Shown piece after piece: positions 1 to 11,453 of a stretch of DNA of 64,000 nucleotides. Each line of letters opens with the position of its first letter. The first letter of the stretch is position 1. The position numbers and the translations under genes are program-made. The stretch comes from Microbacterium sp. BLY (lineage in GTDB: Bacteria; Actinomycetota; Actinomycetes; Actinomycetales; Microbacteriaceae), in contig NZ_JAGKSR010000001.1 in NCBI RefSeq assembly GCF_017939615.1, positions 1,922,001-1,986,000 of the forward strand. Reading direction: 5' to 3'. Below the pieces are notes generated by a model that was given only the letters and a program-made list of their open reading frames with translations, ran no database searches and had not been told where the DNA came from.

Positions 1-675
1 GCACGGATGCTGATGAAGCTGGAGACGCCGACCTCGGGGAGCATCCTCCTCGACGGCGAGGTGTCCGGGACGCGGGGGCGGGCGCTCGAGCGCTACCGCT
101 CCGACGTGCAGATGGTCTTCCAGGACCCGTTCGCGTCGCTGAACCCCTTCCACACGATCATCCATCACCTCGAGCGCCCGATCCGCCTGCATCACCCGCA
201 GCTCAGCGCGCGCGAGGTGCGGACACGGGCGATCGAGCTCCTCGAACGCGTGCGGCTCACGCCGGGGGAGAGCTTCGCGGAGCGTCGGCCCCACGAGCTC
301 TCCGGTGGACAGCGGCAGCGTGTGGCGATCGCGCGGGCGCTCGCGCCGGGGGCCCGTTTCATCGTGGCGGATGAACCGGTGTCGATGCTCGACGTGTCGA
401 TCCGGCTCGGGGTGCTCAACCTCCTCGCCGAGCTGCAGCGCGAGGAGAACCTCGGAGTGCTGTACATCACGCACGACCTGGCGACCGCGCGGCACTTCTC
501 CGACGACATCATGGTCCTCTTCCGGGGCGATGTCGTGGAGCGGGGACCGGCGGACGAGGTGATCCTGAACCCGCAGCACGAATACACCCGCACCCTGCTG
601 GCGGCGGCGCCCGAGCCGGAGAACCTCGGACGGCTCAGGGACGAGGTCCGGGCGGAGCTCGCCCTGGGCTCCTGA
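1..675 (+). CDS. Peptide-type ABC transporter ATP-binding protein, 3' part
   Basis: The reading frame is open from the first base of the window, so the gene starts upstream. What remains is the second half of an ABC ATPase of the OppF/DppF type, which would power a peptide or nickel importer from the cytoplasmic face. Visible are the Q-loop (QMVFQDP near base 110), the signature LSGGQRQR (298-321), Walker B FIVADEP (358-378), the D-loop SMLD and the H-loop TH (469-474). The C-terminal NPQHEYTRTLLAAAPEP is typical of the oligopeptide subfamily. Walker A lies outside the window. The next genes are the glycine riboswitch and gcv operon, so its transporter partners must lie upstream. It is distinct from the complete importer at 5578-10883. 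Confidence 0.9.
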   Translation, partial: ARMLMKLETPTSGSILLDGEVSGTRGRALERYRSDVQMVFQDPFASLNPFHTIIHHLERPIRLHHPQLSAREVRTRAIELLERVRLTPGESFAERRPHELSGGQRQRVAIARALAPGARFIVADEPVSMLDVSIRLGVLNLLAELQREENLGVLYITHDLATARHFSDDIMVLFRGDVVERGPADEVILNPQHEYTRTLLAAAPEPENLGRLRDEVRAELALGS

Positions 676-693
676 TCCGGCGGGGGACACCGC

Positions 694-699
694 TAGACT
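694..699 (+). promoter_or_regulatory. -10 box for the glycine riboswitch/gcv transcript
   Basis: TAGACT fits TANNNT and lies about 35 nt upstream of the first aptamer, which would place the transcript start near 706. No convincing -35 box was seen. Inferred from sequence only. Confidence 0.45.
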
Positions 700-732
700 G
701 AACCCACAATCGAAGACAGGCCGAACGACCGA

Positions 733-918
733 CGCGGGAGAGCCCCGGCGCACGCAGCCGGGCACCGAAGGAGCAAGCCTCCCCGCCAATCTCTCAGGTA
801 CGCGTACCGCGGAGGTCCGGCCGCTCTGAAAAGCGATCCCGAGCACCTGGGGATCCGCCGACGGTGAAAGCCCAGCGCATGCGCGGGCGAAGCTCTCAGG
901 CCGATGACAGAGGGGGAG
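733..918 (+). ncRNA. Tandem glycine riboswitch (gcvT leader)
   Basis: Two glycine aptamers lie in series. Aptamer 1 has CGCGGGAGAG at 733-742, then ACCGAAGGAGCAA, CTCTCAGG (791-798) and CTCTGAAAAGC. Aptamer 2 has GGTGAAAGC, GGGCGAAGCTCTCAGG and ATGACAGAGGGGGA, ending about 918. These are hallmark conserved blocks of the class. Glycine binding normally switches on glycine cleavage genes, and gcvT starts 50 nt downstream. A hairpin with an 8-bp stem (GGGGCGAC/GTCGCCCC, 925-943) follows aptamer 2 and could be part of the expression platform, but it has no U-tract. Whether control is by transcription or translation is not clear. Confidence 0.93.
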
Positions 919-967
919 TTCCCAGGGGCGACGCCGTCGCCCCGCCCGACCCGTCCGGGAGAACTCC

Positions 968-2083
968 ATGTCCGATCCCCGCTACACCCCGTTGCGCGAG
1001 CGCCATGAGGCGCTGGGCGCCTCCTTCACCGATTTCGGCGGCTGGCAGATGCCGGTCCGCTACACGTCCGACCTCGCCGAGCACCACGCGGTGCGGCAGG
1101 CGGCCGGCGTGTTCGACATCTCGCACATGGCCGAGTTCACGGTCCGCGGCGCCGGTGCCGCGGCCTTCCTCGACTACGCGCTCGCCGGGCGCCTGTCCGC
1201 GCTCGCGGTCGGCAAGGCGAAGTACTCGCTGCTGCTGACGCCCGAGGGCGGCATCGTCGACGACGTGATCGTCTACCGGTTGGCCGACGACGACTTCCTC
1301 GTCATCTCCAACGCCGGCAACCGCGACGCCGTGCGCCGGGCGCTCGCCGAGCGGGTCGCGGACGCGGACGCGGGCGCCGTGCACGTCGCCGACGTCTCGG
1401 ACGACTACGCACTGATCGCCGTGCAGGGGCCGCGGGCCGAGGAGATCCTCGCCGCGACCGCCGGGATCACCGAGGTCAGCGTGCCCTGGGCGGAGCAGAA
1501 GTACTACGCGTGGGCGACGGCGTCGTTCGGCGGGGAGCCGCTGCTCCTGGCCCGGACCGGCTACACGGGCGAGGACGGTTTCGAGCTCCTCGTGCCCGCG
1601 GCCCTCGCGACCGCGCTGTGGGATGCCGTGCTCGACGCGGGTGCCCCGCACGGCCTGGTGCCCGCCGGCCTCGCCGCGCGCGACACCCTCCGGCTGGAGG
1701 CCGGCATGCCGCTGTACGGCCATGAACTCAGCCTCGACACCGCGCCGGCCCAGGCGGGTCTCGGCCGCGTCGTGGTCGCCGCGAAGGAGCGCTTCGTCGG
1801 TAAGCACGCTCCGGCGCCCGCCGACGATGCCCGGATCCTGGTCGGCCTGACGGCGGAGGGGCGCCGTGCCGGACGCGCGGGCTACGCGGTCGTCGACGCC
1901 GACGGCACCGTGATCGGCGAGATCACCAGCGGCGCCCTGAGCCCGACGCTGGGTCATCCCATCGCGATGGCCTACGTCGATCCTTCTTCCGCCGAAGAGG
2001 GAACCGCAGTATTCCTTGATGTGCGGGGGACCCGCATCCCCGCGACCGTGACCGCCCTGCCTTTCTACCGGAGGACCAAATGA
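968..2083 (+). CDS. gcvT: Glycine cleavage system T protein (aminomethyltransferase)
   Basis: This 371-aa protein is the length expected for GcvT. It takes the aminomethyl group from lipoylated H protein, releases ammonia and forms 5,10-methylene-tetrahydrofolate. The N-terminus shows the family pattern [22 protein letters not shown] and then [17 protein letters not shown] block lies near residue 200, and [21 protein letters not shown] precedes the C-terminal barrel. The ATG follows GGGAGA (957-962), and the gene lies directly below the glycine riboswitch. It overlaps gcvH by 4 nt (ATGA), so the two are translationally coupled. The dihydrolipoyl dehydrogenase (L protein) is not in the window. 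Confidence 0.97.
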   Translation: MSDPRYTPLRERHEALGASFTDFGGWQMPVRYTSDLAEHHAVRQAAGVFDISHMAEFTVRGAGAAAFLDYALAGRLSALAVGKAKYSLLLTPEGGIVDDVIVYRLADDDFLVISNAGNRDAVRRALAERVADADAGAVHVADVSDDYALIAVQGPRAEEILAATAGITEVSVPWAEQKYYAWATASFGGEPLLLARTGYTGEDGFELLVPAALATALWDAVLDAGAPHGLVPAGLAARDTLRLEAGMPLYGHELSLDTAPAQAGLGRVVVAAKERFVGKHAPAPADDARILVGLTAEGRRAGRAGYAVVDADGTVIGEITSGALSPTLGHPIAMAYVDPSSAEEGTAVFLDVRGTRIPATVTALPFYRRTK

Positions 2084-2457
2084 CCGACCTCAGCGCACTC
2101 CGCTACACCGACGAGCACGAGTGGATCGCCGGTGACGGCGACACCGTCACCATCGGGATCACCGACTATGCCGCCGAGAAGCTGGGCGACGTCGTCTTCG
2201 TGGAGCTTCCCGCCGTCGGCACCGAGCTGACCGCGGGCTCCGTCGTCGGTGAGATCGAGTCGACGAAGTCGGTCGGCGAGCTCTACGCTCCCGTCGCCGG
2301 CACGGTCGTCGAGATCAACGACGCCGTGGTCGACGACCCGTCGCTCGTCAACGCCGAGCCGTTCGAGGGTGGGTGGCTGATCAAGGTCGCGGTCGCCGCC
2401 GGGGCTCTCGACGGGCTGCTGGACCGCGACGCCTACGTCGCACTCACGGAGGGCTGA
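2080..2457 (+). CDS. gcvH: Glycine cleavage system H protein
   Basis: This 125-aa lipoyl carrier protein shuttles the aminomethyl intermediate between the P, T and L proteins. The lipoylation lysine is K63 in the canonical [13 protein letters not shown] motif. The N-terminal YTDEHEWI is also typical. It starts inside the gcvT stop codon (4-nt overlap) and is followed 7 nt later by gcvP, so the three genes form one riboswitch-controlled operon. No lipA/lipB genes for making the cofactor were seen here. Identification is secure. Confidence 0.97.
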   Translation: MTDLSALRYTDEHEWIAGDGDTVTIGITDYAAEKLGDVVFVELPAVGTELTAGSVVGEIESTKSVGELYAPVAGTVVEINDAVVDDPSLVNAEPFEGGWLIKVAVAAGALDGLLDRDAYVALTEG

Positions 2458-2464
2458 TCCGCAC

Positions 2465-5359
<2,895 letters not shown>

Positions 5360-5370
5360 CCGGATCCCGC

Positions 5371-5423
5371 ACGACGAACGGCGTCGCGCCCGCCTCACGG
5401 CGGCGCGGCGCCGTTCGCGTCGT
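5371..5423 (+). terminator. Stem-loop after gcvP
   Basis: An imperfect inverted repeat of about 20 bp (ACGACGAACGGCGTCGCGCC against its near-complement at 5402-5423) begins 11 nt after the gcvP stop. It has no T-tract, which is common for GC-rich actinobacterial terminators. It probably ends the gcvTHP transcript. Confidence 0.5.
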
Positions 5424-5441
5424 CGCGCATGTTTCGGGCGT

Positions 5442-5456
5442 GTGACGGTTGGTCAC
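5442..5456. promoter_or_regulatory. Small inverted repeat upstream of the peptide importer
   Basis: GTGACGGTTGGTCAC has 5-bp arms with a 5-bp spacer. It lies about 50 bp upstream of a -10-like TACGCT (5507-5512), so it could be an operator for the ABC operon. No regulator was identified and support is weak. Confidence 0.2.
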
Positions 5457-5577
5457 CACTCAGTAACGGTTCGTTAGCCGAATGTCCCGGACGGGCGGCC
5501 CCCGGTTACGCTCAGGTATCCCTGCGCGCTCGATGGTGAGTTGCGCAGTCTCAGTACTGTCCACAGGAGGACGAGAA

Positions 5578-7203
5578 GTGAAAAGAAACAGGATTGCCTT
5601 CGCCGGTATCGGCCTGGTCTCGGTCGGCGCGATCGCTCTGGCGGGTTGCGCCTCTGACGGCGGCAACGGCAGCGGTGAGGAAGGTGGCGAGGCCTCGACC
5701 GGTATCGTCACGGTCCAGAGCAACGAGCCCCAGAACCCGCTTCTGCCCGCAGTCACCAACGAGGTCGGCGGCGGCCTCGTTCTGCAGAACATCTTCGCCG
5801 GCCTCGTCTACTACGAAGCGGACGGCGCGGTCGCGAACGACCTCGCCGACTCCATCGAGTCCGACGACAACCAGAACTGGACCATCAAGATCAAGGAGGG
5901 CGAGGAGTTCAGCGACGGCACCCCGGTGACCGCCGAGTCCTTCGTCGAGGCGTGGCAGTACGCGGCATCCGACCCCGCGTTCGAGAACCAGTGGTGGTTC
6001 GCCAACTTCGCCGGCTACAGCGCCGACGAGGTCAAGGAGGACTCCCTCGCGCTCGAGGTCGTCGACGACACCACCTTCACCGTCGAGCTCGCCGCTCCGC
6101 AGTCCGACTTCCCCACGACGCTGGGCTACCAGGTGTTCGCGCCGCTGCCCGAGTCGTTCTTCGACGACCCCGAGGGCTTCGGCCAGGCTCCGGTCGGCAA
6201 CGGCCCGTATGTGCTCGACAAGTGGGAGCACGACTCCGTCATCTCCCTCCTCCCGAACGAGAGCTACGACGGCCCGCGCAAGGCGCAGAACGGCGGGGTC
6301 GACCTCGTCAGCTACGCCACCGCGGAGGCCGCGTACACCGACCTGCTGTCGGACAACCTCGACGTGATCAACCCCGGCGTCCCGCCGACGGCTCTGGCCA
6401 CCTACAAGGACGACCTGGGTGACCGTGCGGTCGACCAGCCCGCTGCCATCTGGGAGGGGCTGACGATCCCGTCGCGTCTCGCTCACTTCGGCAACGACGA
6501 GGAGGGCAACCTGCGTCGCCAGGCCATCTCCTACGCGATCGACCGTGACGAGATCACGAGCGTGATCTTCGAGGACACCCGCACCCCGGCTGTCGACTTC
6601 ACCTCGCCGGTCATCGACGGCTGGAACGACGAGATCGCCGGCTCCGAGGTCACGCACGCCGACGCCGACAAGGCGAAGGAGCTGTGGGCCCAGGCCGACG
6701 CCATCTCCCCGTGGAGCGGGACGTTCACCATCGCCTACAACGCCGACGGTGGCCACCAGCCGTGGGTCGACGCGGTCTCCAACCAGCTGAAGAACACGCT
6801 GGGCATCGACGCGGCCGGTCAGTCGTTCCCCGACCTCGCCACGCTGCGCGAGGAGATCAAGAACCGCTCGCTGAACGCCGCGACGCGTTCCGGGTGGCAG
6901 TTCGACTACCCGGGTGCGTACAACATCCTGGGTGCGCTGTTCATCACCGGTGCCGGCTCCAACGACGGCGACTACTCGAACCCCGAGTACGACAAGCTCG
7001 TGCAGGAGGGCGCCACGGCGCCGTCGGTCGAGGAGGGCAACAAGCTCTTCGAGCAGGCGCAGGAGGTCCTGTTCCAGGACCTGCCCGTCCTGCCGCTCTG
7101 GTACCGCTCGACCAACGCCGGCTACTCCACGCTGGTGGACAACGTCGAGTACGGCTGGGACAGCTGGCCCATCGTGTACGAGATCACCAAGGCCGGCGAG
7201 TAA
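5578..7203 (+). CDS. Oligopeptide ABC transporter substrate-binding lipoprotein
   Basis: This 541-aa extracytoplasmic solute-binding protein belongs to family 5 (the DppA/OppA type). The GTG at 5578 is preferred over upstream in-frame starts because ACAGGAGGACGAG lies just before it and because the protein then begins with a proper lipoprotein signal (VKRNR, hydrophobic stretch, lipobox LAGC with Cys24). A Gly/Ser/Glu-rich linker follows. Typical family segments include NIFAGLVYYEADG, FSDGTPVTAESFVEAWQYAADP-like and APVGNGPYVL. It is the first gene of a complete importer whose two permeases and fused ATPase follow. The exact peptide or other ligand cannot be told from sequence. Confidence 0.93.
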   Translation: MKRNRIAFAGIGLVSVGAIALAGCASDGGNGSGEEGGEASTGIVTVQSNEPQNPLLPAVTNEVGGGLVLQNIFAGLVYYEADGAVANDLADSIESDDNQNWTIKIKEGEEFSDGTPVTAESFVEAWQYAASDPAFENQWWFANFAGYSADEVKEDSLALEVVDDTTFTVELAAPQSDFPTTLGYQVFAPLPESFFDDPEGFGQAPVGNGPYVLDKWEHDSVISLLPNESYDGPRKAQNGGVDLVSYATAEAAYTDLLSDNLDVINPGVPPTALATYKDDLGDRAVDQPAAIWEGLTIPSRLAHFGNDEEGNLRRQAISYAIDRDEITSVIFEDTRTPAVDFTSPVIDGWNDEIAGSEVTHADADKAKELWAQADAISPWSGTFTIAYNADGGHQPWVDAVSNQLKNTLGIDAAGQSFPDLATLREEIKNRSLNAATRSGWQFDYPGAYNILGALFITGAGSNDGDYSNPEYDKLVQEGATAPSVEEGNKLFEQAQEVLFQDLPVLPLWYRSTNAGYSTLVDNVEYGWDSWPIVYEITKAGE

Positions 7204-7221
7204 TCACTCGCATTCCGATCT

Positions 7222-7272
7222 GAACCGTCCGTGCGGGGCGATGCGCGAGCGTCGCCCCGCTCGGTGCGGTTC
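7222..7272 (+). other. Intercistronic hairpin between binding protein and permease
   Basis: A strong two-part hairpin. The inner stem is GCGGGGCGA (7233-7241) with TCGCCCCGC (7252-7260). The outer arms are GAACCG (7222-7227) with CGGTTC (7267-7272). It sits in the 80-nt gap between the binding-protein gene and the first permease. In other importers such hairpins stabilise the 5' cistron or partly terminate, giving excess binding protein. That role is inferred here. Confidence 0.6.
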
Positions 7273-7283
7273 GGCTCCCTGCC

Positions 7284-8213
7284 ATGACTGCCTACATCAT
7301 TCGACGCCTGTTGCAGGCGATCCCGGTGTTCCTCGGGGCGACCTTCCTGATCTTCTCGATGGTCTTCCTGCTCCCCGGGGACCCGATCCTCGCGCTGTTC
7401 GGCGACAAGACGCCGACGGACGCGCAGTACGCGGCGCTCCAGGCGCAGTACCACCTCGACCAGCCGTTCTTCACGCGCTACCTGATCTATCTGGGCGATC
7501 TGTTCCAGGGTGATCTCGGCACGACCTTCCGTGGCCAGAGCGTCAATGAGATCCTCGCGGCGAAGTTCCCCGTGACGCTTCGTCTCGCGCTGCTCGCCAT
7601 CCTGATCCAGCTCATCTTCGGCGTGGTGGTCGGCCTGATCTCCGGTCTCCGCAAGAACAGCCTGTTCGACCACGCATCCATGCTCGTCAGCCTCGTGCTG
7701 ATCTCGATCCCCGTGTTCGTGCTCGCCTTCATCGCGCAGTACTTCCTCGCGATCGAGTTGCACCTGTTCCGTCCGACGGTCGGTCGCGGGGCGCCCTGGT
7801 CGGATCTGATCCTCCCGGCGATCGTCCTCGCGGCCCTCAACTTCGCCTACGTGGTGCGCCTGACCCGCAACTCGGTCATCGAGACGCGGCAGCAGGACTT
7901 CGTCCGCATGGCCTTCGGCAAGGGGCTGTCCGCCCGGCGCGTCATCCCCGTGCACGTGCTGCGCAACTCGCTCATCCCGGTCACGACGAACCTCGCCGCC
8001 GACTTCGGCATCCTGATCGTCGGTGCCACCGTCACGGAGGGCGTGTTCAACGTGCCGGGCATCGGCAACGAGCTCTTCAAAGCCATCAACCAGCACGACG
8101 GCCCGGAGATCGTCTCGATCGTGACGGTGCTCGTCGTGATCTACGTCCTGGTCAACCTGTTCATCGACCTGCTCTACGGTGTGCTCGACCCGAGGATCCG
8201 CTATGTCCGATAA
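7284..8213 (+). CDS. Peptide ABC transporter permease (DppB/OppB type)
   Basis: This 309-aa inner-membrane permease has six predicted transmembrane segments. It opens with MTAYIIRRLLQAIPVFLGATFLIFSMVF, the standard N-terminus of the DppB family, followed by the PGDP motif. The cytoplasmic EAA-like loop that docks the ATPase reads AFGKGLSARRVIPVHVLRNSLIPV near residues 210-235. No good ribosome site precedes the ATG. It overlaps the next permease by 11 nt. Together with the lipoprotein upstream and the fused ATPase downstream it forms one transporter. Confidence 0.93.
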   Translation: MTAYIIRRLLQAIPVFLGATFLIFSMVFLLPGDPILALFGDKTPTDAQYAALQAQYHLDQPFFTRYLIYLGDLFQGDLGTTFRGQSVNEILAAKFPVTLRLALLAILIQLIFGVVVGLISGLRKNSLFDHASMLVSLVLISIPVFVLAFIAQYFLAIELHLFRPTVGRGAPWSDLILPAIVLAALNFAYVVRLTRNSVIETRQQDFVRMAFGKGLSARRVIPVHVLRNSLIPVTTNLAADFGILIVGATVTEGVFNVPGIGNELFKAINQHDGPEIVSIVTVLVVIYVLVNLFIDLLYGVLDPRIRYVR

Positions 8214-9156
8214 CGCTCCCACCCGCCGGATGGCGCACTACGTGGCGGAGGCCGACGAAGCGGGCCTGGGCGCCGTCGACGCCGTCCGCGTCAGCGAACG
8301 CAAGAGCAACCTCTGGCTCGACGCCTGGCGCGACCTCCGCGGCCGCTGGATGTTCTGGACGGCCGGTGTCTTCGTCGTCATCCTCGTGATCGTCGCCTCC
8401 TTCCCGGACCTGTTCGCGCCGGTGGACCCGTTCGCGTGCGATCTGAAGTTCTCGAACAACGGCCCCTCCGAGGGCCACCCGTTCGGCTACACGTTCCAGG
8501 GCTGCGATGTGTACTCCCGTGTCGTGCACGGGGCGGGCACCTCGCTGTCGGTCGGCATCCTCGTGACGCTCATCATCGCCATCATGGGCATCGTGATCGG
8601 CGCGTTCGCCGGATTCTTCGGCGGCTGGATCGACTCGCTGCTCATGCGCATCGGCGACATGTTCTTCGCGATCCCCTACGTGCTCGCCGCCGTCGTCATC
8701 ATGTCGATGTTCCTGGAGAACCGGAACATCCTCGTGGTGTCGCTGGCCATCGGCTTCTTCGGCTGGCCCGCCACGGCGCGCATCCTGCGTGCAGAGATCC
8801 TGCGGATCCGTTCCGCGGACTTCGTGATGGCCTCCGAAGCCCTCGGCGTCTCGCGGGTGCGGACCATGTTCTCGCACGTCATGCCGAACTCGATCGCCCC
8901 GGTGATCGTGCTCAGCACCGTCGGTCTCGCGGCCGCCATCACGGCGGAGGCGACGCTGTCCTTCCTGGGCGTCGGCCTGCCCCCGGAGTTCATCTCCTGG
9001 GGCAACGACATCTCGCAGGCGCAGACCCGCCTGCGGACCGACCCCATGCCCCTGATCTATCCGTCGATCGCGCTCTCGCTGACCGTGCTGTCGTTCATCA
9101 TGCTCGGCGAGACGGTGCGCGACGCACTCGACCCGAAGGCGAGGGCCCTGCGATGA
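8203..9156 (+). CDS. Peptide ABC transporter permease (DppC/OppC type)
   Basis: This 317-aa second permease subunit starts with MSDNAPTRRMAHYVAEADEAGL. That is a longer cytoplasmic N-terminus than DppB has, as usual for DppC. It has six predicted transmembrane segments and an EAA loop EALGVSRVRTMFSHVMPNSIAPV near residue 220. An extracellular loop after the first helix contains two cysteines (FACDLKFSNNG and FQGCDVY) that could pair. I chose the ATG at 8203, which overlaps the previous gene by 11 nt, rather than an upstream in-frame start inside dppB. It overlaps the ATPase gene by 4 nt. Confidence 0.92.
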   Translation: MSDNAPTRRMAHYVAEADEAGLGAVDAVRVSERKSNLWLDAWRDLRGRWMFWTAGVFVVILVIVASFPDLFAPVDPFACDLKFSNNGPSEGHPFGYTFQGCDVYSRVVHGAGTSLSVGILVTLIIAIMGIVIGAFAGFFGGWIDSLLMRIGDMFFAIPYVLAAVVIMSMFLENRNILVVSLAIGFFGWPATARILRAEILRIRSADFVMASEALGVSRVRTMFSHVMPNSIAPVIVLSTVGLAAAITAEATLSFLGVGLPPEFISWGNDISQAQTRLRTDPMPLIYPSIALSLTVLSFIMLGETVRDALDPKARALR

Positions 9157-10883
9157 GCGCTCCTGACATCCCCGACGTCCCGCTGCTGTCCGTCGAAGAC
9201 CTCGAGGTCGCGTTCAAGACGCAGGACGGCTTCGTCCCCGCCGTCCGCGGCGTGAGCTTCGACATCTTCCCCGGCGAGACGATGGCGATCGTCGGCGAGT
9301 CCGGCTCCGGGAAGTCGACGACCGCCCACGCGATCATCAACCTGCTCCCCGGCAGCGGTCGGATCACCGGCGGCGCCGTGAAGTTCGAGGGTCGCGACCT
9401 GACGAAGCTGGGTCGCTCCGAGATCGAGCAGGTGCGCGGGAACCTCATCGGACTCGTTCCGCAGGACCCGATGAACAGCCTCAACCCGGTGCACCGGATC
9501 GGCTTCCAGGTGGAGGAGACGATCCTCGCCAACGGCCAAGCGGACGGTCGGAAGGCCGCGCGCAAACGGGCGATCCAGGTGCTGCAGGAGGCGGGCCTCG
9601 CGGACGCCGACCGGCGGTTGCGCCAGTTCCCGCACGAGTTCTCCGGTGGCATGCGGCAGCGGGTCCTCATCGGCATCGGCCTCTCGTCGGATCCGAAGCT
9701 GCTCATCGCGGACGAGCCGACCAGTGCGCTCGACGTGACGGTGCAGAAGCGCATCCTCGATCACCTCGAGACCCTCACGAAGGAGCGCAACACCGCGGTC
9801 CTGTTCATCACGCACGATCTCGGCCTGGCCGCCGAGCGGGCCGAGAACCTCGTCGTGATGCATCGCGGGCGCATCGTGGAATCCGGACCGGCGCTGGAGA
9901 TCCTGCAGAACCCGCAGCACCCGTACACGCAGCGTCTCGTGGCGGCAGCGCCGAGCCTCGCGTCCAAGCGCATCCAGACGGCGGTGACCGGCCACGCGGA
10001 CCCGCTCGCCGAGGTGCTCACCGAGGCGACGGGCACGGTGGACCTCGCGGCGATCGCGCACACGGACGCGGCACCGGCGGAGCCGGTGATCGAGTTCCGC
10101 GACGTGACCAAGGTCTTCAAGATCCGGGGGAGCGGCTTCCGCTCCAGCGACTTCACGGCCGTCGACAAGATGTCGTTCCAGGTGCCCAAGGGCTCCACGA
10201 TGGCGATCGTCGGCGAATCGGGTTCCGGGAAGTCGACCGCGGCCAAGATGCTGCTGCGACTGGAGCCGAAGACCTCGGGGTCGATCCTCGTCAACGGCCG
10301 GGACACCGACACGCTCTCGCGGCCGGAGCTGCAGGCGCTGCGCCGACAGATGCAGCCGGTCTTCCAGGACCCGTACGGGTCGCTGGATCCGCTCCACAAC
10401 ATCGGGAACACGGTGGCGGAGCCACTGCGCGTGCACGGGGTGGGCGACGCGGGATCGCGCCGCACACGCGTGCTCGAGGTTCTCGATCAGGTCGCGCTCC
10501 CGGCGAGCGTCGCCGACCGCTACCCGAACGAGCTCTCCGGCGGCCAGCGCCAGCGCGTGGCCATCGCGCGTGCCCTCGCGCTCAAGCCGGAGATCGTGGT
10601 GCTCGACGAAGCGGTGTCGGCTCTCGACGTGCTCGTCCAGGCGCAGGTGCTCAACCTCCTGGCCGAGCTGCAGTCCGAGCTCGACCTGACGTACCTCTTC
10701 ATCACGCATGACCTCGCCGTGGTGCGCGTCATCGCGGATCGGGTCTGCGTGATGGAGAAGGGGCGCGTCGTGGAGCAGGGCACGGTCGACGACATCTTCG
10801 CGAACCCGCAGGAGGAGTACACGGAGCGCCTGCTGCAGGCCATTCCGGGCGCGGCGATCACCCTAGGTGGTCGATCGTCGTGA
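9153..10883 (+). CDS. Fused double ATP-binding subunit of the peptide importer
   Basis: This 576-aa protein carries two complete ABC ATPase domains, equivalent to DppD and DppF joined. Domain 1 has Walker A GESGSGKST at 48-56, signature FSGGMRQR near 163 and Walker B LLIADEP. Domain 2 has an identical Walker A starting at G354, signature LSGGQRQR near 461 and IVVLDEAVSALD. Each domain ends with the NPQ-type oligopeptide tail. One chain therefore supplies both nucleotide-binding sites of the transporter. Domain 2 has DEA where DEP is usual, a common harmless variant. The start ATG overlaps the permease stop by 4 nt, and the end overlaps the next gene by 4 nt. Confidence 0.95.
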   Translation: MSAPDIPDVPLLSVEDLEVAFKTQDGFVPAVRGVSFDIFPGETMAIVGESGSGKSTTAHAIINLLPGSGRITGGAVKFEGRDLTKLGRSEIEQVRGNLIGLVPQDPMNSLNPVHRIGFQVEETILANGQADGRKAARKRAIQVLQEAGLADADRRLRQFPHEFSGGMRQRVLIGIGLSSDPKLLIADEPTSALDVTVQKRILDHLETLTKERNTAVLFITHDLGLAAERAENLVVMHRGRIVESGPALEILQNPQHPYTQRLVAAAPSLASKRIQTAVTGHADPLAEVLTEATGTVDLAAIAHTDAAPAEPVIEFRDVTKVFKIRGSGFRSSDFTAVDKMSFQVPKGSTMAIVGESGSGKSTAAKMLLRLEPKTSGSILVNGRDTDTLSRPELQALRRQMQPVFQDPYGSLDPLHNIGNTVAEPLRVHGVGDAGSRRTRVLEVLDQVALPASVADRYPNELSGGQRQRVAIARALALKPEIVVLDEAVSALDVLVQAQVLNLLAELQSELDLTYLFITHDLAVVRVIADRVCVMEKGRVVEQGTVDDIFANPQEEYTERLLQAIPGAAITLGGRSS

Positions 10884-11446
10884 GTCAGCCCGATCCGTCG
10901 GAGGGCGCGCGGACGTATCGCGCGTCCTCCGGACCGGTCGCCCTCGTGGTCGGCTCCCTGCTGGCGCTGTTCCTCCTCGGAGACGCGGTGCTGCGCGCCG
11001 GCTGGGGGCAGATGCTCCTGCTGGCGCCGTGGGTGCTGCTCGTGCTCTGGGTCGTGTACGTGAACTCCTTCGCCTCGGCGGTCCGGGTCGACGACCACGG
11101 CGTGGTCGTACAGAACCTCCTGCGTCGGATCGAGTTCGGCTGGGCCCACGTCCGTGACGTCGAGATGCGCTGGCAGCTCGTGTTCTCGTTGGATGACGGG
11201 ACCGACGTGGCGTGCTACGGCGGTCCCGCGAAGGCGGGCTCCTTCCGCCTCCCGGCTCGAGGCGATCAGGAGGAGCGGGTGCCCGCCGGGCTCCGGGCCC
11301 TCGCCGAGATCGAGGAGCGTCGCGATCAGGCGTCGCCCGCAGCTGAGGCGCCGATCCGACGGAGTTGGGACGGCCCGGCGGTCGTCGCCCTCATCGTCCT
11401 CGTCCTCTGGGCGCTGGCCGCGATCCTCGTCGTCAACCTCGGCTGA
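10880..11446 (+). CDS. PH-domain membrane protein
   Basis: This 188-aa protein has two hydrophobic helices near the N-terminus (about residues 18-55). A short soluble domain of the bacterial PH type follows (AVRVDDHGVVVQNLLRRIEFGWAHVRDVEMRW). A final transmembrane segment lies at the C-terminus. This layout fits the small actinobacterial family often named PH-domain-containing protein; its function is unknown. The GTG start overlaps the stop of the ABC ATPase by 4 nt, so it is probably expressed with the peptide importer, but a role in transport is not shown. An in-frame shadow runs into typA further on and was ignored. Confidence 0.75.
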   Translation: MSQPDPSEGARTYRASSGPVALVVGSLLALFLLGDAVLRAGWGQMLLLAPWVLLVLWVVYVNSFASAVRVDDHGVVVQNLLRRIEFGWAHVRDVEMRWQLVFSLDDGTDVACYGGPAKAGSFRLPARGDQEERVPAGLRALAEIEERRDQASPAAEAPIRRSWDGPAVVALIVLVLWALAAILVVNLG

Positions 11447-11453
11447 GCGCGCC

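Noticed and set aside
5482..5577. Upstream in-frame ATG for the peptide-binding lipoprotein
   Set aside because: It would bury the signal peptide 32 residues inside; GTG 5578 has the ribosome site.
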